A model generated the notes under the pieces. The model was given only the letters and a program-made list of their open reading frames with translations. It was not told where the DNA came from and searched no databases. The position numbers and the translations under genes were made by a program. DNA of 64,000 nucleotides from Hyphomicrobiales bacterium (lineage in GTDB: Bacteria > Pseudomonadota > Alphaproteobacteria > Rhizobiales > Rhizobiaceae): positions 38,853 through 102,852 of the forward strand of contig UCIA01000014.1 of NCBI GenBank assembly GCA_900472295.1. Reading direction: 5' to 3'. Positions 48,347-57,148 of the stretch are shown here, in pieces. Each line of letters opens with the position of its first letter. The first letter of the stretch is position 1.

Positions 48347-48799
48347 TCAGAATGCCTTGCCGATGCGCGCGTCGACCGACTGGCGGTTGCCGCCGCGGAT
48401 GACGAAGAACAGCAGGATCGTCGCCCACAAAAGCGACTTTTCGGCACCGGAAAAGCCCTGGCCGACGGTGATCCAGTGGAACCAGACGGTGACCAGCAGC
48501 ACGACCATGCCGGCGAAGGCGGCGGGGCGGGTCAACAGGCCGATGGCGATCAAAATGCCGCCGAAGAATTCGGTGCAGGACAAAAGCAGCGACCAGAACG
48601 CTCCGGGATAGAAACCGAGCCCTTCGACCATCTCGGCGGCGCCGAAAGGATTGGTGATCTTCTGCGAGCCATGGATGGTGAGAAACCCGCCGGCGACGAC
48701 GCGCAGCAGGGTTTCGGCCCCATCATGCAGCGACGAATACAGGCGGCCAAGCACCGGAATGATCAGTCTGCCGCGGGAAGCGTCGGTGGTTACGGACAT
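48347..48799 (-). CDS. DoxX-family membrane protein
   Basis: A 150-residue protein with four hydrophobic helices. DoxX hallmarks are LLRVVAGGFLTIHGSQKI, FFGGILIAIGLLTRPAAFAGM and VWFHWITVGQG. Such proteins are inner-membrane components often linked to sulphur or redox metabolism, but functions vary. The ATG at 48799 follows AGGAGCTACG. Upstream lies a direct repeat AAGTTAAC-N2-AAGTTAAC. It is followed by the NDUFA9-like gene on the same strand. Confidence 0.87.
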   Translation of the reverse strand: MSVTTDASRGRLIIPVLGRLYSSLHDGAETLLRVVAGGFLTIHGSQKITNPFGAAEMVEGLGFYPGAFWSLLLSCTEFFGGILIAIGLLTRPAAFAGMVVLLVTVWFHWITVGQGFSGAEKSLLWATILLFFVIRGGNRQSVDARIGKAF

Positions 48800-48856
48800 C
48801 GTAGCTCCTGTTGTTGTGATGACCCCTCGCAAACGCCCGATGGCTCCCGTCAAGTC

Positions 48857-48874
48857 AAGTTAACAAAAGTTAAC
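48857..48874. promoter_or_regulatory. Direct repeat AAGTTAAC at 10-bp spacing, candidate operator
   Basis: AAGTTAAC occurs at 48857 and again at 48867, exactly one helical turn apart; each core GTTAAC is itself a palindrome. It lies ~58 bp upstream of the DoxX start codon. Confidence 0.45.
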
Positions 48875-48914
48875 TTTCGGGATCATGTTTTGGGGCGAGG
48901 ACGATAGAACGCAG

Positions 48915-48938
48915 AAAACCCCGCCGAAGCGGGGTTTT
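48915..48938 (-). terminator. Intrinsic terminator of the Ldh-family gene
   Basis: AAAACCCCGC pairs with GCGGGGTTTT (10 bp) around a CGAA tetraloop, ~200 nt after the end of the Ldh-family gene. The T-run on the minus strand fits that direction. Confidence 0.78.
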
Positions 48939-49144
48939 CCGGGTGACGCAACGGTCGAGACAGGGCTCGAGGCGGCTGACCTGAGACGGCTAACAGCATG
49001 GCGTAATATCAGTACGCCCGCCCGGCCCTAAACGCATCCGACAGAAGACACCGACCGGGCAAACCCAACCCGGCAGCTATTGGTCGCTGCGATCGGCAGA
49101 AAGGTTCAGCCAAGGCACGGAAAATTCGTTGTCGCAGGACTGCT

Positions 49145-50149
49145 TCAGCCGGAATAGCGCTCGGCGAATTCGGAAATGCGCTGCACCACCGCTTTGGGGG
49201 CGTTTATGCCCCGCGCCTGCGCCTTTTCCGCCGCTTCGGCGCGGGCGCGGCCCGGCACATGCACGCCAAAGCGCCGGCGCAGCCGGTCGAGCTGGTCCTT
49301 CATGCGTTGCTCGAAATCCGGATCGAGCAGTTTTGGCTCGACGGCGAGCACGAACAGGCCGGTTCCCGGGCTGTCCGGTCCATCGGTGAACCACGGCGCG
49401 TCGAGCGACCAGTTGGCGCCCGACAGGCCGGCCGCCAGCACTTCGACCATCAGCGCGATGTTGGCGCCGCGCTGGCCGCCGAAGGCCAGCATGGCGCCCT
49501 TCATGGCCGCCCCGGGATCGGTGGTCGGATTGCCGCTGGCGTCCAACGCCCAGCCTTCGGGAATCTTCTTGCCGTCCTCGGCCGCCTTGCGGATGTTGAC
49601 GAAGGCGGTGGCGCTCGACGACTGATCGATGACCAGCGGCGCGCCATCGGCGGCGGGTGCCGCAAACGACATCGGATTGGTGCAATAGACCGGCTTGACC
49701 GAGCCCGAGCCCGCCAGCACGGCCGGCCCGTTGGTGGCGGCGAAAGAGACCATTCCGAGCTGCGCCAGACGCCCGGTGAAATAGCCGAGCGCGCCGCACG
49801 TATAGGCATTCTTTTGCGAGAAGATGGCGACGCCGAACAGCTTTGCCGCCTTGGCGAGGTCGTCGATGGTGCGGTCGAAGCCGGTATGCGCCAACCCGCC
49901 GCGCGCATCGGAGAGATAGACGGCGAGCGCCGGCCGGGTGATCACCGGGTCGGCATTGCCGTCGATGCGGCCGGCCTCCAGCGCTTCGAGATAGTCGATG
50001 AAATGCGTCAGCCCGACGGTCGAAAGCCCTTCCGCCTCGGCGGCGATGATCGATGCGGTGAGCGACTGCGCCGCCTCCTCATTGGCGCCGGCGCCGAGCG
50101 CCGCCATCCGGCACAGCCCTGTTGCCTGATCGAGACTGAGTTGCATCAT
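49145..50149 (-). CDS. Ldh-family (malate/lactate/ureidoglycolate-type) oxidoreductase
   Basis: A 334-residue enzyme of the Ldh2/MDH2 family with a fold distinct from classical dehydrogenases. Visible signatures are EAEGLSTVGLTHFIDYLEALE (in part, GLSTVGLTHFIDYLE), GMVSFAATNGPAVLAGSGS and PMSFAAPAADGAPLVIDQSSS (in part, NPMSFAAPA and PLVIDQSSSATAFV). Members reduce 2-oxo acids, delta1-piperideine-2-carboxylate or ureidoglycolate with NAD(P)H. It follows the polar amino-acid ABC genes after 145 bp, so a role in amino-acid or guanidino-acid turnover is plausible. Start ATG 50149 or 50146. Confidence 0.85.
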   Translation of the reverse strand: MMQLSLDQATGLCRMAALGAGANEEAAQSLTASIIAAEAEGLSTVGLTHFIDYLEALEAGRIDGNADPVITRPALAVYLSDARGGLAHTGFDRTIDDLAKAAKLFGVAIFSQKNAYTCGALGYFTGRLAQLGMVSFAATNGPAVLAGSGSVKPVYCTNPMSFAAPAADGAPLVIDQSSSATAFVNIRKAAEDGKKIPEGWALDASGNPTTDPGAAMKGAMLAFGGQRGANIALMVEVLAAGLSGANWSLDAPWFTDGPDSPGTGLFVLAVEPKLLDPDFEQRMKDQLDRLRRRFGVHVPGRARAEAAEKAQARGINAPKAVVQRISEFAERYSG

Positions 50150-50294
50150 GATGGTCCTGCGCTTTTGGAATCTGAATTGGCGCCGGATGGTTTAGCAGCA
50201 CACGCGGCAGCCTTGGTGTTGAAAATCGTCCACGACTGCAAGAAAAGCGGCTGATACCTCCGCGCCTGCCATTGCCATGGCAGAGCAGGTGCCG

Positions 50295-51104
50295 CTAGCC
50301 AACCTTGTTGGGGATCCTGGCCTCGATCTTGCTGAAGGCGAACACCAGTATGCCGGTGATGATCATGTAGATCAGCGCCAGCAGCAGCAATGGTTCGTAG
50401 GTCAAGTAGGTGTCTTGCCGGACCTTGGACGAGACGGCGAATATGTCGATGACGCTGATCGTCGCCACCAGCGGCGTCGACTTCAGCTGCAGCACGGTTT
50501 CGCCGGTCAGCGTCGGCAGTGCCCGGTAGATGGCTTGTGGTAGCCAGATCCGGCGGAAAATCTTCCAGCGGCTCATGCCGAAGGCGCGGGCTGCTTCCAA
50601 CTGCCCTTTCGGGACGCCGGCAAAGGCGCCGCGCATAACTTCGCCCTCATAACCGGCGAAGGACAAGGTCAGCGCCAGCACGCCATAAGGCCAGGCCTGC
50701 CTGAGATACGGCCACATCCAGGATTCGCGGATCCACGGAAATTGCGGAAACAGCGAGCCCAGCCCGTAATAGAGCAGCCACAGCTGGATCAGCAGCGGCG
50801 TGCCGCGGATGACGGTGCAGAATGTCTTGGCCGGGACGGAAAACCAGATCGGACCGGCGGCCTGCGCCAGCCCGAGCGGTACGGCCAGCAGGAAGCCCAG
50901 GAAGCAGGTGACGGCCAGGATCCACAGCGAACGCCAGATGCCGAGCAGGCCCATTTCGTAATATTGCGGCAGCCAGTCCCAGCGCATGAAGAAGATGGCG
51001 CTCAGCACCAGGCCGATGGCGATCAGGATCAGCACGATGCGATGCGGCTGCAGCCACAGCGATGTCCGCGCGGCAACATTGATAATCGTCGCCTCTCCGG
51101 CCAT
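50295..51104 (-). CDS. Polar amino-acid ABC transporter permease (HisM/OccM type)
   Basis: A 269-residue inner-membrane permease with about five to six helices. Typical motifs are FCTVIRGTPLLIQLWLLYYGLG (in part, VIRGTPLLIQLWLLYYG), the EAA coupling loop GQLEAARAFGMSRWKIFRRIWLPQA (in part, LEAARAFGMSRWKIFRRI) and STPLVATISVIDIF. It pairs with the HisQ-type permease, whose stop codon overlaps its ATG (TGATG). The ATG at 51104 is the family start; a longer open frame upstream is not supported. Substrate class: basic amino acids, probably arginine/ornithine-like. Confidence 0.92.
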   Translation of the reverse strand: MAGEATIINVAARTSLWLQPHRIVLILIAIGLVLSAIFFMRWDWLPQYYEMGLLGIWRSLWILAVTCFLGFLLAVPLGLAQAAGPIWFSVPAKTFCTVIRGTPLLIQLWLLYYGLGSLFPQFPWIRESWMWPYLRQAWPYGVLALTLSFAGYEGEVMRGAFAGVPKGQLEAARAFGMSRWKIFRRIWLPQAIYRALPTLTGETVLQLKSTPLVATISVIDIFAVSSKVRQDTYLTYEPLLLLALIYMIITGILVFAFSKIEARIPNKVG

Positions 51105-51964
51105 CAGCGGGCTTCCTTGATCGAAGGCATGCCGCGCCTGGACCGCGCCTCGACGCGACCGATGAGGAAGTTCGAGATCAATGACACCACAAGATAGAGG
51201 AGGGCTGCAGCAAAAAAGAAGGTAAAATAGGCCTTGGTCACTCCCGCCGCCTGCCGCGTCGCCAGCGCCAGTTCTTCGAAGCCGACGACAGCCAGAAGTG
51301 CGGTGTCCTTGGTGGCGATCAGCCATAGATTGGCTAGCCCCGGTATGGCAAAAGGCAGCATTGCCGGCAGCGTTATGCGCCGCAGCATCAGGCCAGGCGA
51401 CATGCCGTAGGCACGGGCAGCTTCGATTTGCCCCTGCGGTATCGCCAGGATGGCGCCCCGGATCACTTCGGTCGAATAGGCGCCCTGGACGAAGCCGAGC
51501 ACGGCGATGCCCGCAGCAAGGCCGCTAATGTCGAGGCGCTGATAGCCGAGCGCCGCCAGCAGCTGGTTTATCAAATCGGTGCCGGCGTAATAGAGCAGCA
51601 GGATCAGCACCAGTTCCGGCACGGCGCGCACGACAGTGGTGTAGACGGCGAGCAGGTCGCGCACCACCGGTCCGCCATAGAGTTTGCCGAAGGCGCCGGC
51701 GGTGCCGATCATAAGACCGAGGCATGTCGCGCCGAGTGCGATCTCCAGCGAATGCAGAAGGCCGAACAGGAGCTTCCCACCCCAGCCTGGCGGGTTGTAC
51801 GAAAGGAGCTCTATGATGCCGGCCGCCGAGGCCGAAAGAAGTGCGTCGATCAGCGTCGCCCCCCGGATTGCTGGCTCTAACCGCCGACGGCAGCGCCGGC
51901 GGCAAGCATGTCTGGGAAAGATCGGGCCGAGAGGCATGGCGCTGGCGCCATGCCCCTGGCTCAT
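51104..51964 (-). CDS. Polar amino-acid ABC transporter permease (HisQ/OccQ type)
   Basis: An inner-membrane permease of ~286 residues. Family motifs include LLFGLLHSLEIALGATCLGLM, YTTVVRAVPELVLILLLYYAGTD (in part, VVRAVPELVLILLLYY), the coupling loop GQIEAARAYGMSPGLMLRRITLP (in part, IEAARAYGMSPGLMLRRI) and TKDTALLAVVGFEEL. The N-terminal ~40 residues from the ATG at 51964 are Arg-rich and unlike the family; a shorter form starting near ATG 51937 or downstream is possible. It lies 10 bp after the binding-protein gene and overlaps the HisM-type gene. Confidence 0.88.
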   Translation of the reverse strand: MSQGHGASAMPLGPIFPRHACRRRCRRRLEPAIRGATLIDALLSASAAGIIELLSYNPPGWGGKLLFGLLHSLEIALGATCLGLMIGTAGAFGKLYGGPVVRDLLAVYTTVVRAVPELVLILLLYYAGTDLINQLLAALGYQRLDISGLAAGIAVLGFVQGAYSTEVIRGAILAIPQGQIEAARAYGMSPGLMLRRITLPAMLPFAIPGLANLWLIATKDTALLAVVGFEELALATRQAAGVTKAYFTFFFAAALLYLVVSLISNFLIGRVEARSRRGMPSIKEAR

Positions 51965-51974
51965 GCGAGGATCG

Positions 51975-52775
51975 TCAGTTCGACTGCGCGCCGCCGCCGC
52001 CGTAAATGTCGAAATCGAAGTACTTCTTCGAGATCTCGTCATATTTGCCGTTTGAGCGGATCGCCTTGATGCCGGCGTTGATCTTGCCCTTCAGCTCGGT
52101 GTCGTCCTTGCGCACGCCGGCGCCGACGCCCGGTCCAAGCACCTCGTCATCCGGAGCCACCATGCCCTTCAGGTCGCAGCAGGCCTTGCCCTGGTCCGAC
52201 TTGAGGAATTCGCCGAGCGCGATGGAATCGGCCTGCACCGCGTCGAGACGGCCGGCGGCAAGATCGTTGTTTGCCTCGTCCTGGGTCTGGTATTCCTTGA
52301 TCTCGGCAGCCGTCGCGCCGAAATGCTTCTTGGCGTAGACGGCATGCACGGTCGACACCTGCACGCCGACGATCTTGCCCTTGAGGTCATCTGGCGTGGA
52401 GCCGAATTTCTGGTCTTTCGGGCCGATGATGGCGGTCGGCGTGTTGTAGTACTTGTCCGAGAAGTCGATGGTCTTCTCGCGTTCGGCGGTGATCGACATC
52501 GAGGCGACGATGAGGTCGATCTTTTTGGTCGTCAGCGCCGGGATGATGCCGTCCCAGCCGACCGGCGTGATGACGCAGTCGAGCTTCTCCTCGGCGCACA
52601 CGGCGTCGATGAAGTCGATTTCCCAGCCGACCCATTTGCCCGAAGCGTCCGGCGAGGCGAAGGGCGGATAGGGCTCGGCGGCGACGCCGATCTTGACCGG
52701 ATCGGCCTTGGCCACACCCATGGCGGCGACGCCGAGCAGCAGCGCTGCGGCTAATGTTTTCAGAACAGTCTTCAT
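51975..52775 (-). CDS. Basic amino-acid ABC transporter periplasmic binding protein
   Basis: A 266-residue protein with a Sec signal peptide (MKTVLKTLAAALLLGVAAMG...ADA-like end at AKA). The binding-protein family 3 signature is visible: IGVAAEPYPPFASPDASGKWVGWEIDF (in part, AAEPYPPFASPDASGKWVG), PVGWDGIIPALTTKKIDLIVASMSIT (in part, WDGIIPALTTKKIDLI) and ERQKTIDFS-like EREKTIDFSDKYY. It resembles lysine/arginine/ornithine-binding proteins. A paired Cys (ACCD) occurs near residue 195. The ATG at 52775 lies 8 nt after GGGAG; the GTG at 52781 is too close to it. Confidence 0.92.
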   Translation of the reverse strand: MKTVLKTLAAALLLGVAAMGVAKADPVKIGVAAEPYPPFASPDASGKWVGWEIDFIDAVCAEEKLDCVITPVGWDGIIPALTTKKIDLIVASMSITAEREKTIDFSDKYYNTPTAIIGPKDQKFGSTPDDLKGKIVGVQVSTVHAVYAKKHFGATAAEIKEYQTQDEANNDLAAGRLDAVQADSIALGEFLKSDQGKACCDLKGMVAPDDEVLGPGVGAGVRKDDTELKGKINAGIKAIRSNGKYDEISKKYFDFDIYGGGGAQSN

Positions 52776-52829
52776 TTTCACGACTCCCAGTTTGTTGTTG
52801 GTTCCCGGTTTTCTTCCGTCCCGGCTTTC

Positions 52830-53645
52830 CTAGCCGATGTTGCGGATGAACTGCTTCAGCCTTTCGGATTTCGGTGCGCCGAAAATCTGCTCCGGCGGCC
52901 CCTCTTCCTCGACCAGCCCGTTGTAGAGGTAGACGACATGCGTCGCGACCTCGCGGGCGAACTTCATTTCATGCGTAACCAGCACCATGGTGCGGCCTTC
53001 ACGCGCCAGGTCGCCGATGACCTTCAGCACCTCGCCGACCAGTTCGGGGTCGAGCGCCGATGTCGGCTCGTCGAACAGCATGACGCGCGGATTGATGGCC
53101 AGAGCGCGGGCGATCGCCGCACGCTGCTGCTGGCCGCCGGAGAGATAGGCCGGATAGACGTCGCGCTTTTCGGCGAGGCCGACGCGAGACAGCAGTTTTT
53201 CGGCTTCCTTGATCGCCACGTCGCGCTTGACGCCCAGAACATGCACCGGAACCTCGATGACGTTCTCGATCAGCGTCATGTGGCTCCACAGGTTGAAATT
53301 CTGGAACACCATGCCGAGCTTGGAGCGGATGCGTTCGATCTGCCTGCGGTCGGCCGGAATGGTATGGCCGTGGCTGTCGGCCTTCAGCTTGATCTCCTCG
53401 CCATTGACGCGGATGATGCCGCTGGTCGGGTTTTCCAGGCAGTTGATGCAGCGCAAGAGCGTCGATTTGCCGGAGCCGGAGCCGCCGATGATGGCGATCA
53501 CCTCGCCGTCGCGCGCCGACAGCGAGACGCCCTTCAGCACATGCAGCTGGCCGAATTTCTTGTGCAGGTTCTCGACATGGATGGCTTCGGCGGCGCTGTT
53601 CTGCGCCTTGCCGGATGGGACTGTGGCGGCTCCCGTCACGCTCAC
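52830..53645 (-). CDS. Polar amino-acid ABC transporter ATPase (HisP/OccP type)
   Basis: A 271-residue ATPase. Walker A is IGGSGSGKSTLLRCINCLE; the Q-loop is MVFQNFNLWSHMT; the signature is YLSGGQQQRAAIARALA; Walker B is VMLFDEPTSALDPEL; the switch His is in VLVTHEMKFA. It powers the polar amino-acid importer encoded after it. The start is a GTG at 53645; the ~17-residue Ser/Ala-rich N-terminal extension before AIHVENLHKKFG is common in rhizobia. It is the first gene of the operon and divergent from the DDAH-like gene, with an inverted repeat between. Confidence 0.94.
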   Translation of the reverse strand: MSVTGAATVPSGKAQNSAAEAIHVENLHKKFGQLHVLKGVSLSARDGEVIAIIGGSGSGKSTLLRCINCLENPTSGIIRVNGEEIKLKADSHGHTIPADRRQIERIRSKLGMVFQNFNLWSHMTLIENVIEVPVHVLGVKRDVAIKEAEKLLSRVGLAEKRDVYPAYLSGGQQQRAAIARALAINPRVMLFDEPTSALDPELVGEVLKVIGDLAREGRTMVLVTHEMKFAREVATHVVYLYNGLVEEEGPPEQIFGAPKSERLKQFIRNIG

Positions 53646-53778
53646 CGTGTGACCTCTGCCACAGGGTCGGCGGCAGATCGTCGAACGTCTATCCGGCTAA
53701 TCAACATACGCTGTATTGCCCGCTCCAGACTTCAGCATGGACCCAACAGCGCGAGCCCGTCAATCCCGCTCATTACGG

Positions 53779-53803
53779 CACTTGCAGCCTTATTGTGCAA
53801 GTG
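53779..53803. promoter_or_regulatory. Inverted repeat CACTTGCA-N9-TGCAAGTG, candidate operator
   Basis: Perfect 8-bp arms lie in the 226-bp divergent gap between the ABC operon and the DDAH-like gene. The sequence TATAAAT follows at once and could be a -10 element reading towards the DDAH-like gene. The spacing suits a dimeric regulator such as LysR, GntR or the TetR encoded nearby. Confidence 0.5.
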
Positions 53804-53871
53804 TATAAATAGCCTTCAATGAAATTTCTTCCATTTTTTTCACCCTGAGCACGGCATTGAAAAGGGCACTG

Positions 53872-54744
53872 ATGAGCGCTTTCGGATCACAGTCCATGGC
53901 GGCGCCGTTGCGGCGTGTGTTGATGCGATCGGCAGCCAATGCCATGCGCGGCGCCGACAGGGCCAGCTGGCACTATGGCCCGGGATTCGACCCCGCGAAA
54001 GCGGCGTCGCAGCACGCAGCCTTCGCTGAACTGGTGGCGGCTTCCGGCGCCCAGATCGAATGGATCGATGACAAGGCCGACGGCCTGTCGGATTCGGTAT
54101 TCACGCACGACCCGTCGCTGATGACCGACCACGGCGCGCTGATCCTGTCCATGGGCAAGCCGTTGCGCGAGAGCGAGCCATCGCTGCATGAGGAAACCTA
54201 CACGCGCCTGGGCATTCCCATCCTCGGCCGCGTTCAGGCTCCCGGCCAGGTCGAAGGCGGTGATTGCGTATGGCTGGATGCCAGCACGCTGGTGATCGGA
54301 CGCGGTGTGCGCTCCAACCAGGAAGGCATCCAGCAGGTTTCCAACCTGCTGGCGCCGCATGGCATTTCCGTCTACGGCTTCGACCTGCCGCTGTGGCAAG
54401 GCGAAGAGGCGTGTCTGCATCTGATGTCGGTGATCAGCCCGCTGGCCGACGACCTCGCTCTGGTCTATTCGCCGCTTCTGCCGGCGGCGTTCTATCAGTT
54501 GCTGAAGGCGCGCGGCATCCGGCTGGTCGAGGGCGACGCCGAAGAGTTCGCCGCCTCCAACGGCCTCAGCCTGAACGTGCTGCCGACCAGCCCGCACAAG
54601 GTCATTGCCGTCGCGGGCTTTCCCAAGACCAGGGCTGCGATGGAAGCCGCCGGCTGCACGGTTGAAATCTTCGAGGCGGATGCGCTCTGCATCGCATGCG
54701 AAGGCGGGCCGACATGCCTGACGCGGCCGATCCTGAGGCAATGA
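53872..54744 (+). CDS. Dimethylarginine dimethylaminohydrolase-like (guanidino-group modifying) enzyme
   Basis: A 290-residue cytosolic amidinotransferase-fold protein. Catalytic features are all visible: GQVEGGDCVWLDAST, His183 in ACLHLMSVISPL and Cys282 in GGPTCLTRPIL at the C-terminus. DDAH hydrolyses methylated arginines to citrulline and methylamines; arginine deiminase and related enzymes share the fold. The neighbouring arginine-type ABC importer and guanidino-oxo-acid decarboxylase support a guanidino substrate. The ATG at 53872 follows AAAGGGCACTG; a TTG at 53857 is in frame. Its stop overlaps the TetR start (ATGA). Confidence 0.85.
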   Translation: MSAFGSQSMAAPLRRVLMRSAANAMRGADRASWHYGPGFDPAKAASQHAAFAELVAASGAQIEWIDDKADGLSDSVFTHDPSLMTDHGALILSMGKPLRESEPSLHEETYTRLGIPILGRVQAPGQVEGGDCVWLDASTLVIGRGVRSNQEGIQQVSNLLAPHGISVYGFDLPLWQGEEACLHLMSVISPLADDLALVYSPLLPAAFYQLLKARGIRLVEGDAEEFAASNGLSLNVLPTSPHKVIAVAGFPKTRAAMEAAGCTVEIFEADALCIACEGGPTCLTRPILRQ

Positions 54745-55382
54745 ATGCGCGCCGCAAGTTCCGCCGCGAGGGCGAGGAACGGCGGCGGCAGGATTTGATC
54801 GACGCGACGCTTGCCAGCGTGGCCGAACATGGCCTGGAGGGCGCCAGCCTGCGCACCATCGCCTTGCGCGCCGGCGTCACCGCCGGGCTGATCAGGCATT
54901 ATTTCCCAGGCAAGGAAGAATTGCTGCAGGAAGCCTATGCAACGCTGATGGGCTGCATGACCGAGCAGGCGAAAGCGGCCTTGATCATGGAAAACGCCTC
55001 GCCGCGCCAACGCCTTGCGGCTTTCATCACCGCCAACCTCAACGCGCCGATCATCGACGCACGCGTGTTTTCGCTCTGGGCAACCTTCATCGGCCGCGCC
55101 GGTGCGGATCCGAGCCTGGCTCGCGCCCACCGCGAAGGCTATCTCGGCTTTCGCAACGAGGTGGAAGCGGTGGTGGCTGAAGTGCTCGGCGCTGAACAGC
55201 GCATGCCGGACGCAACCGAGCTGCGCCACCATGCCATTGCCATCAACGCGATCATCGACGGGCTCTGGGTAGAAGGCTGCCTGGCTGGCGAGATGTTCGC
55301 GCCTGGCGAATTGGCCACGATTGGCATCAAAGCTATCGAAGCCGAGCTCGGCCTCGCGCCGGAAGAGGGAGAAGATAAGTGA
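54741..55382 (+). CDS. TetR-family regulator (BetI-like)
   Basis: A 213-residue regulator. The helix-turn-helix is LRTIALRAGVTAGLIRHYFPGKEELL, shown in parts as LRTIALRAGVTAGLIRHYF and GKEELL, very near to BetI-type regulators. The C-terminal ligand domain carries FSLWATFIGRAGADPSLARAH (in part, FSLWATFIGRAGADP). Its ATG overlaps the DDAH-like stop and its stop overlaps the decarboxylase start (GTGA), so all three are one transcript. It probably senses a guanidino or amine intermediate and controls this locus, possibly through the inverted repeat at 53.8 kb. Confidence 0.88.
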   Translation: MNARRKFRREGEERRRQDLIDATLASVAEHGLEGASLRTIALRAGVTAGLIRHYFPGKEELLQEAYATLMGCMTEQAKAALIMENASPRQRLAAFITANLNAPIIDARVFSLWATFIGRAGADPSLARAHREGYLGFRNEVEAVVAEVLGAEQRMPDATELRHHAIAINAIIDGLWVEGCLAGEMFAPGELATIGIKAIEAELGLAPEEGEDK

Positions 55383-56959
55383 CGACCATCGGCGAAGCCC
55401 TCATCACCTTGCTCGAGGCGCATGGCGTCGACACCGTCTTCGGCATTCCCGGCGTCCATACAGTCGAGCTTTACCGGGGACTGGCGCGCTCGAAAATCCG
55501 CCACATCACGCCACGTCACGAACAGGGCGCCGGTTTCATGGCAGACGGCTATGCCCGCGCCAGCGGCAGGCCGGGCGTCGCCTTCGTCATCACCGGGCCG
55601 GGGTTGACCAACACCATCACCGCCATGGGCCAGGCGCGCGCCGATTCGGTGCCGATGCTGGTGATTTCGGGCGTCAATGCGATGCCGACGCTGGGCAAGG
55701 GGCTGGGCTTCCTGCATGAGCTGCCGGACCAGCGCGGCATGATGGAAAAGGTGGCGCTGTTTTCGCAGCGCGTCACCGAGGCCAGCGAATTGCCCGGCGC
55801 ACTGGCGCGGGCTTTCACGCTGTTTTCGTCCTCGCGGCCAGGTCCTGTGCATATCGAGATCCCGACCGATGTCATGGTCAAGCCGGCCGGTGGCATTGCT
55901 GCCATGCTGAGCAATGTAGCACCGCCGGCACCGGATGGCGCAGCCATTGCAGAAGCCGCCAAGTTGATCGCAGCCGCGCGCCGGCCACTGATCCTGGTCG
56001 GCGGCGGCGCCAAGCGTGCCGAACAGCCATTGCAGCTTCTGGCCGAGCGGCTCGGCGCGCCCGTGGTGCAGACCGCCAATGCGCGCGGCCTGCTGCACGC
56101 CCATCCGCTTTGCGTGCCTGCCAGCCCCAGCCTGAAAGCGGTTCGTGCGCTGATGGCCGACGCCGATCTGGTCATCGCCGCCGGCACCGAGTTCGGCCCG
56201 ACCGACTATGACGGTTACAGCGATGGCGGCTTCGTGCTGCCCGCCAATCTGATCCGCATCGATATCGGCGCCGACCAGCTCGCCCGCCGCCCGGTGAGCG
56301 TCGGCATCCAGGCCGATTGCGCCGACGCGCTTCATGCGCTGCTCGGCGCGATCGCCCCTGATCATACCGCGGCGAAGGACGGCGAGAGCCGCGCCGACGC
56401 GGCGCGAAAGGCGGCCTTTGCGGAATTGAGCCCGGCCTATGCCGCGCAGGTGCATGCCGTGGAAACCATCCGCGACGCCTTGCCTGGCGCCATCATCGTC
56501 GGCGATTCCACGCAGCCGATCTACGCCGCCAACCTCTATTACGACCATGACCGGCCGGGCGGCTGGTTCAACGCCGCCACCGGATTCGGCGCCCTCGGCT
56601 ACGGACCGCCGGCGGCGATCGGTGCCGCCCTTGCCATGCCCGGCGTGCCCGTGGTTTGCCTCACCGGTGACGGCGGCTTCCAGTTCACGCTGCCGGAGCT
56701 GGGTGCAGCCCTCGATGCGCCGGCGCCGGTCATCTTCGTCGTCTGGAACAACAGGGGCTATCGCGAGATCGAAACGTCCATGCTCGACGTCGGCGTCGAG
56801 CCGGTCGGCGTGTCGCCGGCGCCGCCGGATTTCTGCAAGCTGGCCGAGGCCTACGGCATATCAGCCGAACGGCTTGCCGGCACCGCTGGCCTCGCCGATG
56901 CGCTCAAACGCGCACGCGCAACCGGGCTGCCTCAAATCATCGAAATTACCATCGACTGA
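55379..56959 (+). CDS. aruI: 5-guanidino-2-oxopentanoate decarboxylase (AruI-like TPP enzyme)
   Basis: A 526-residue thiamine-diphosphate enzyme of the acetolactate-synthase family. The pyrimidine domain has ITPRHEQGAGFMADGYARASG (in part, RHEQGAGFMADGYAR with the catalytic Glu); the TPP motif is CLTGDGGFQFTLPELGAAL, ending with WNNRGY. The pattern matches proteins named AruI, which decarboxylate the 2-oxo acid of arginine in the transaminase pathway. Start is a GTG overlapping the TetR stop. The arginine ABC importer and DDAH-like gene nearby support this substrate; no aruH-type transaminase is in the window. Confidence 0.82.
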   Translation: MTTIGEALITLLEAHGVDTVFGIPGVHTVELYRGLARSKIRHITPRHEQGAGFMADGYARASGRPGVAFVITGPGLTNTITAMGQARADSVPMLVISGVNAMPTLGKGLGFLHELPDQRGMMEKVALFSQRVTEASELPGALARAFTLFSSSRPGPVHIEIPTDVMVKPAGGIAAMLSNVAPPAPDGAAIAEAAKLIAAARRPLILVGGGAKRAEQPLQLLAERLGAPVVQTANARGLLHAHPLCVPASPSLKAVRALMADADLVIAAGTEFGPTDYDGYSDGGFVLPANLIRIDIGADQLARRPVSVGIQADCADALHALLGAIAPDHTAAKDGESRADAARKAAFAELSPAYAAQVHAVETIRDALPGAIIVGDSTQPIYAANLYYDHDRPGGWFNAATGFGALGYGPPAAIGAALAMPGVPVVCLTGDGGFQFTLPELGAALDAPAPVIFVVWNNRGYREIETSMLDVGVEPVGVSPAPPDFCKLAEAYGISAERLAGTAGLADALKRARATGLPQIIEITID

Positions 56960-57148
56960 CGCTTTTGCTGCGCGCCGCAAGACCATGCGCCGGCAAAGGG
57001 TACAGGTCGGCGGCTTCGAGCGATGCAAAGACGCAACAACTGCCATGCCGAGATGGCGGTTGAGTGATCGGGCAAAAGGCGCGACGCTCTGCGTCGGCGC
57101 GGCATAACAAGCGACATAATCATAAGAAACGACAGGAGCGGTCATAGG

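Larger units (their letters stand above)
48800..49144. other. Non-coding gap upstream of the DoxX gene
   Basis: This 345-bp gap holds the AAGTTAAC direct repeat, the intrinsic terminator of the Ldh-family gene and otherwise no gene that I can support. Confidence 0.6.
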
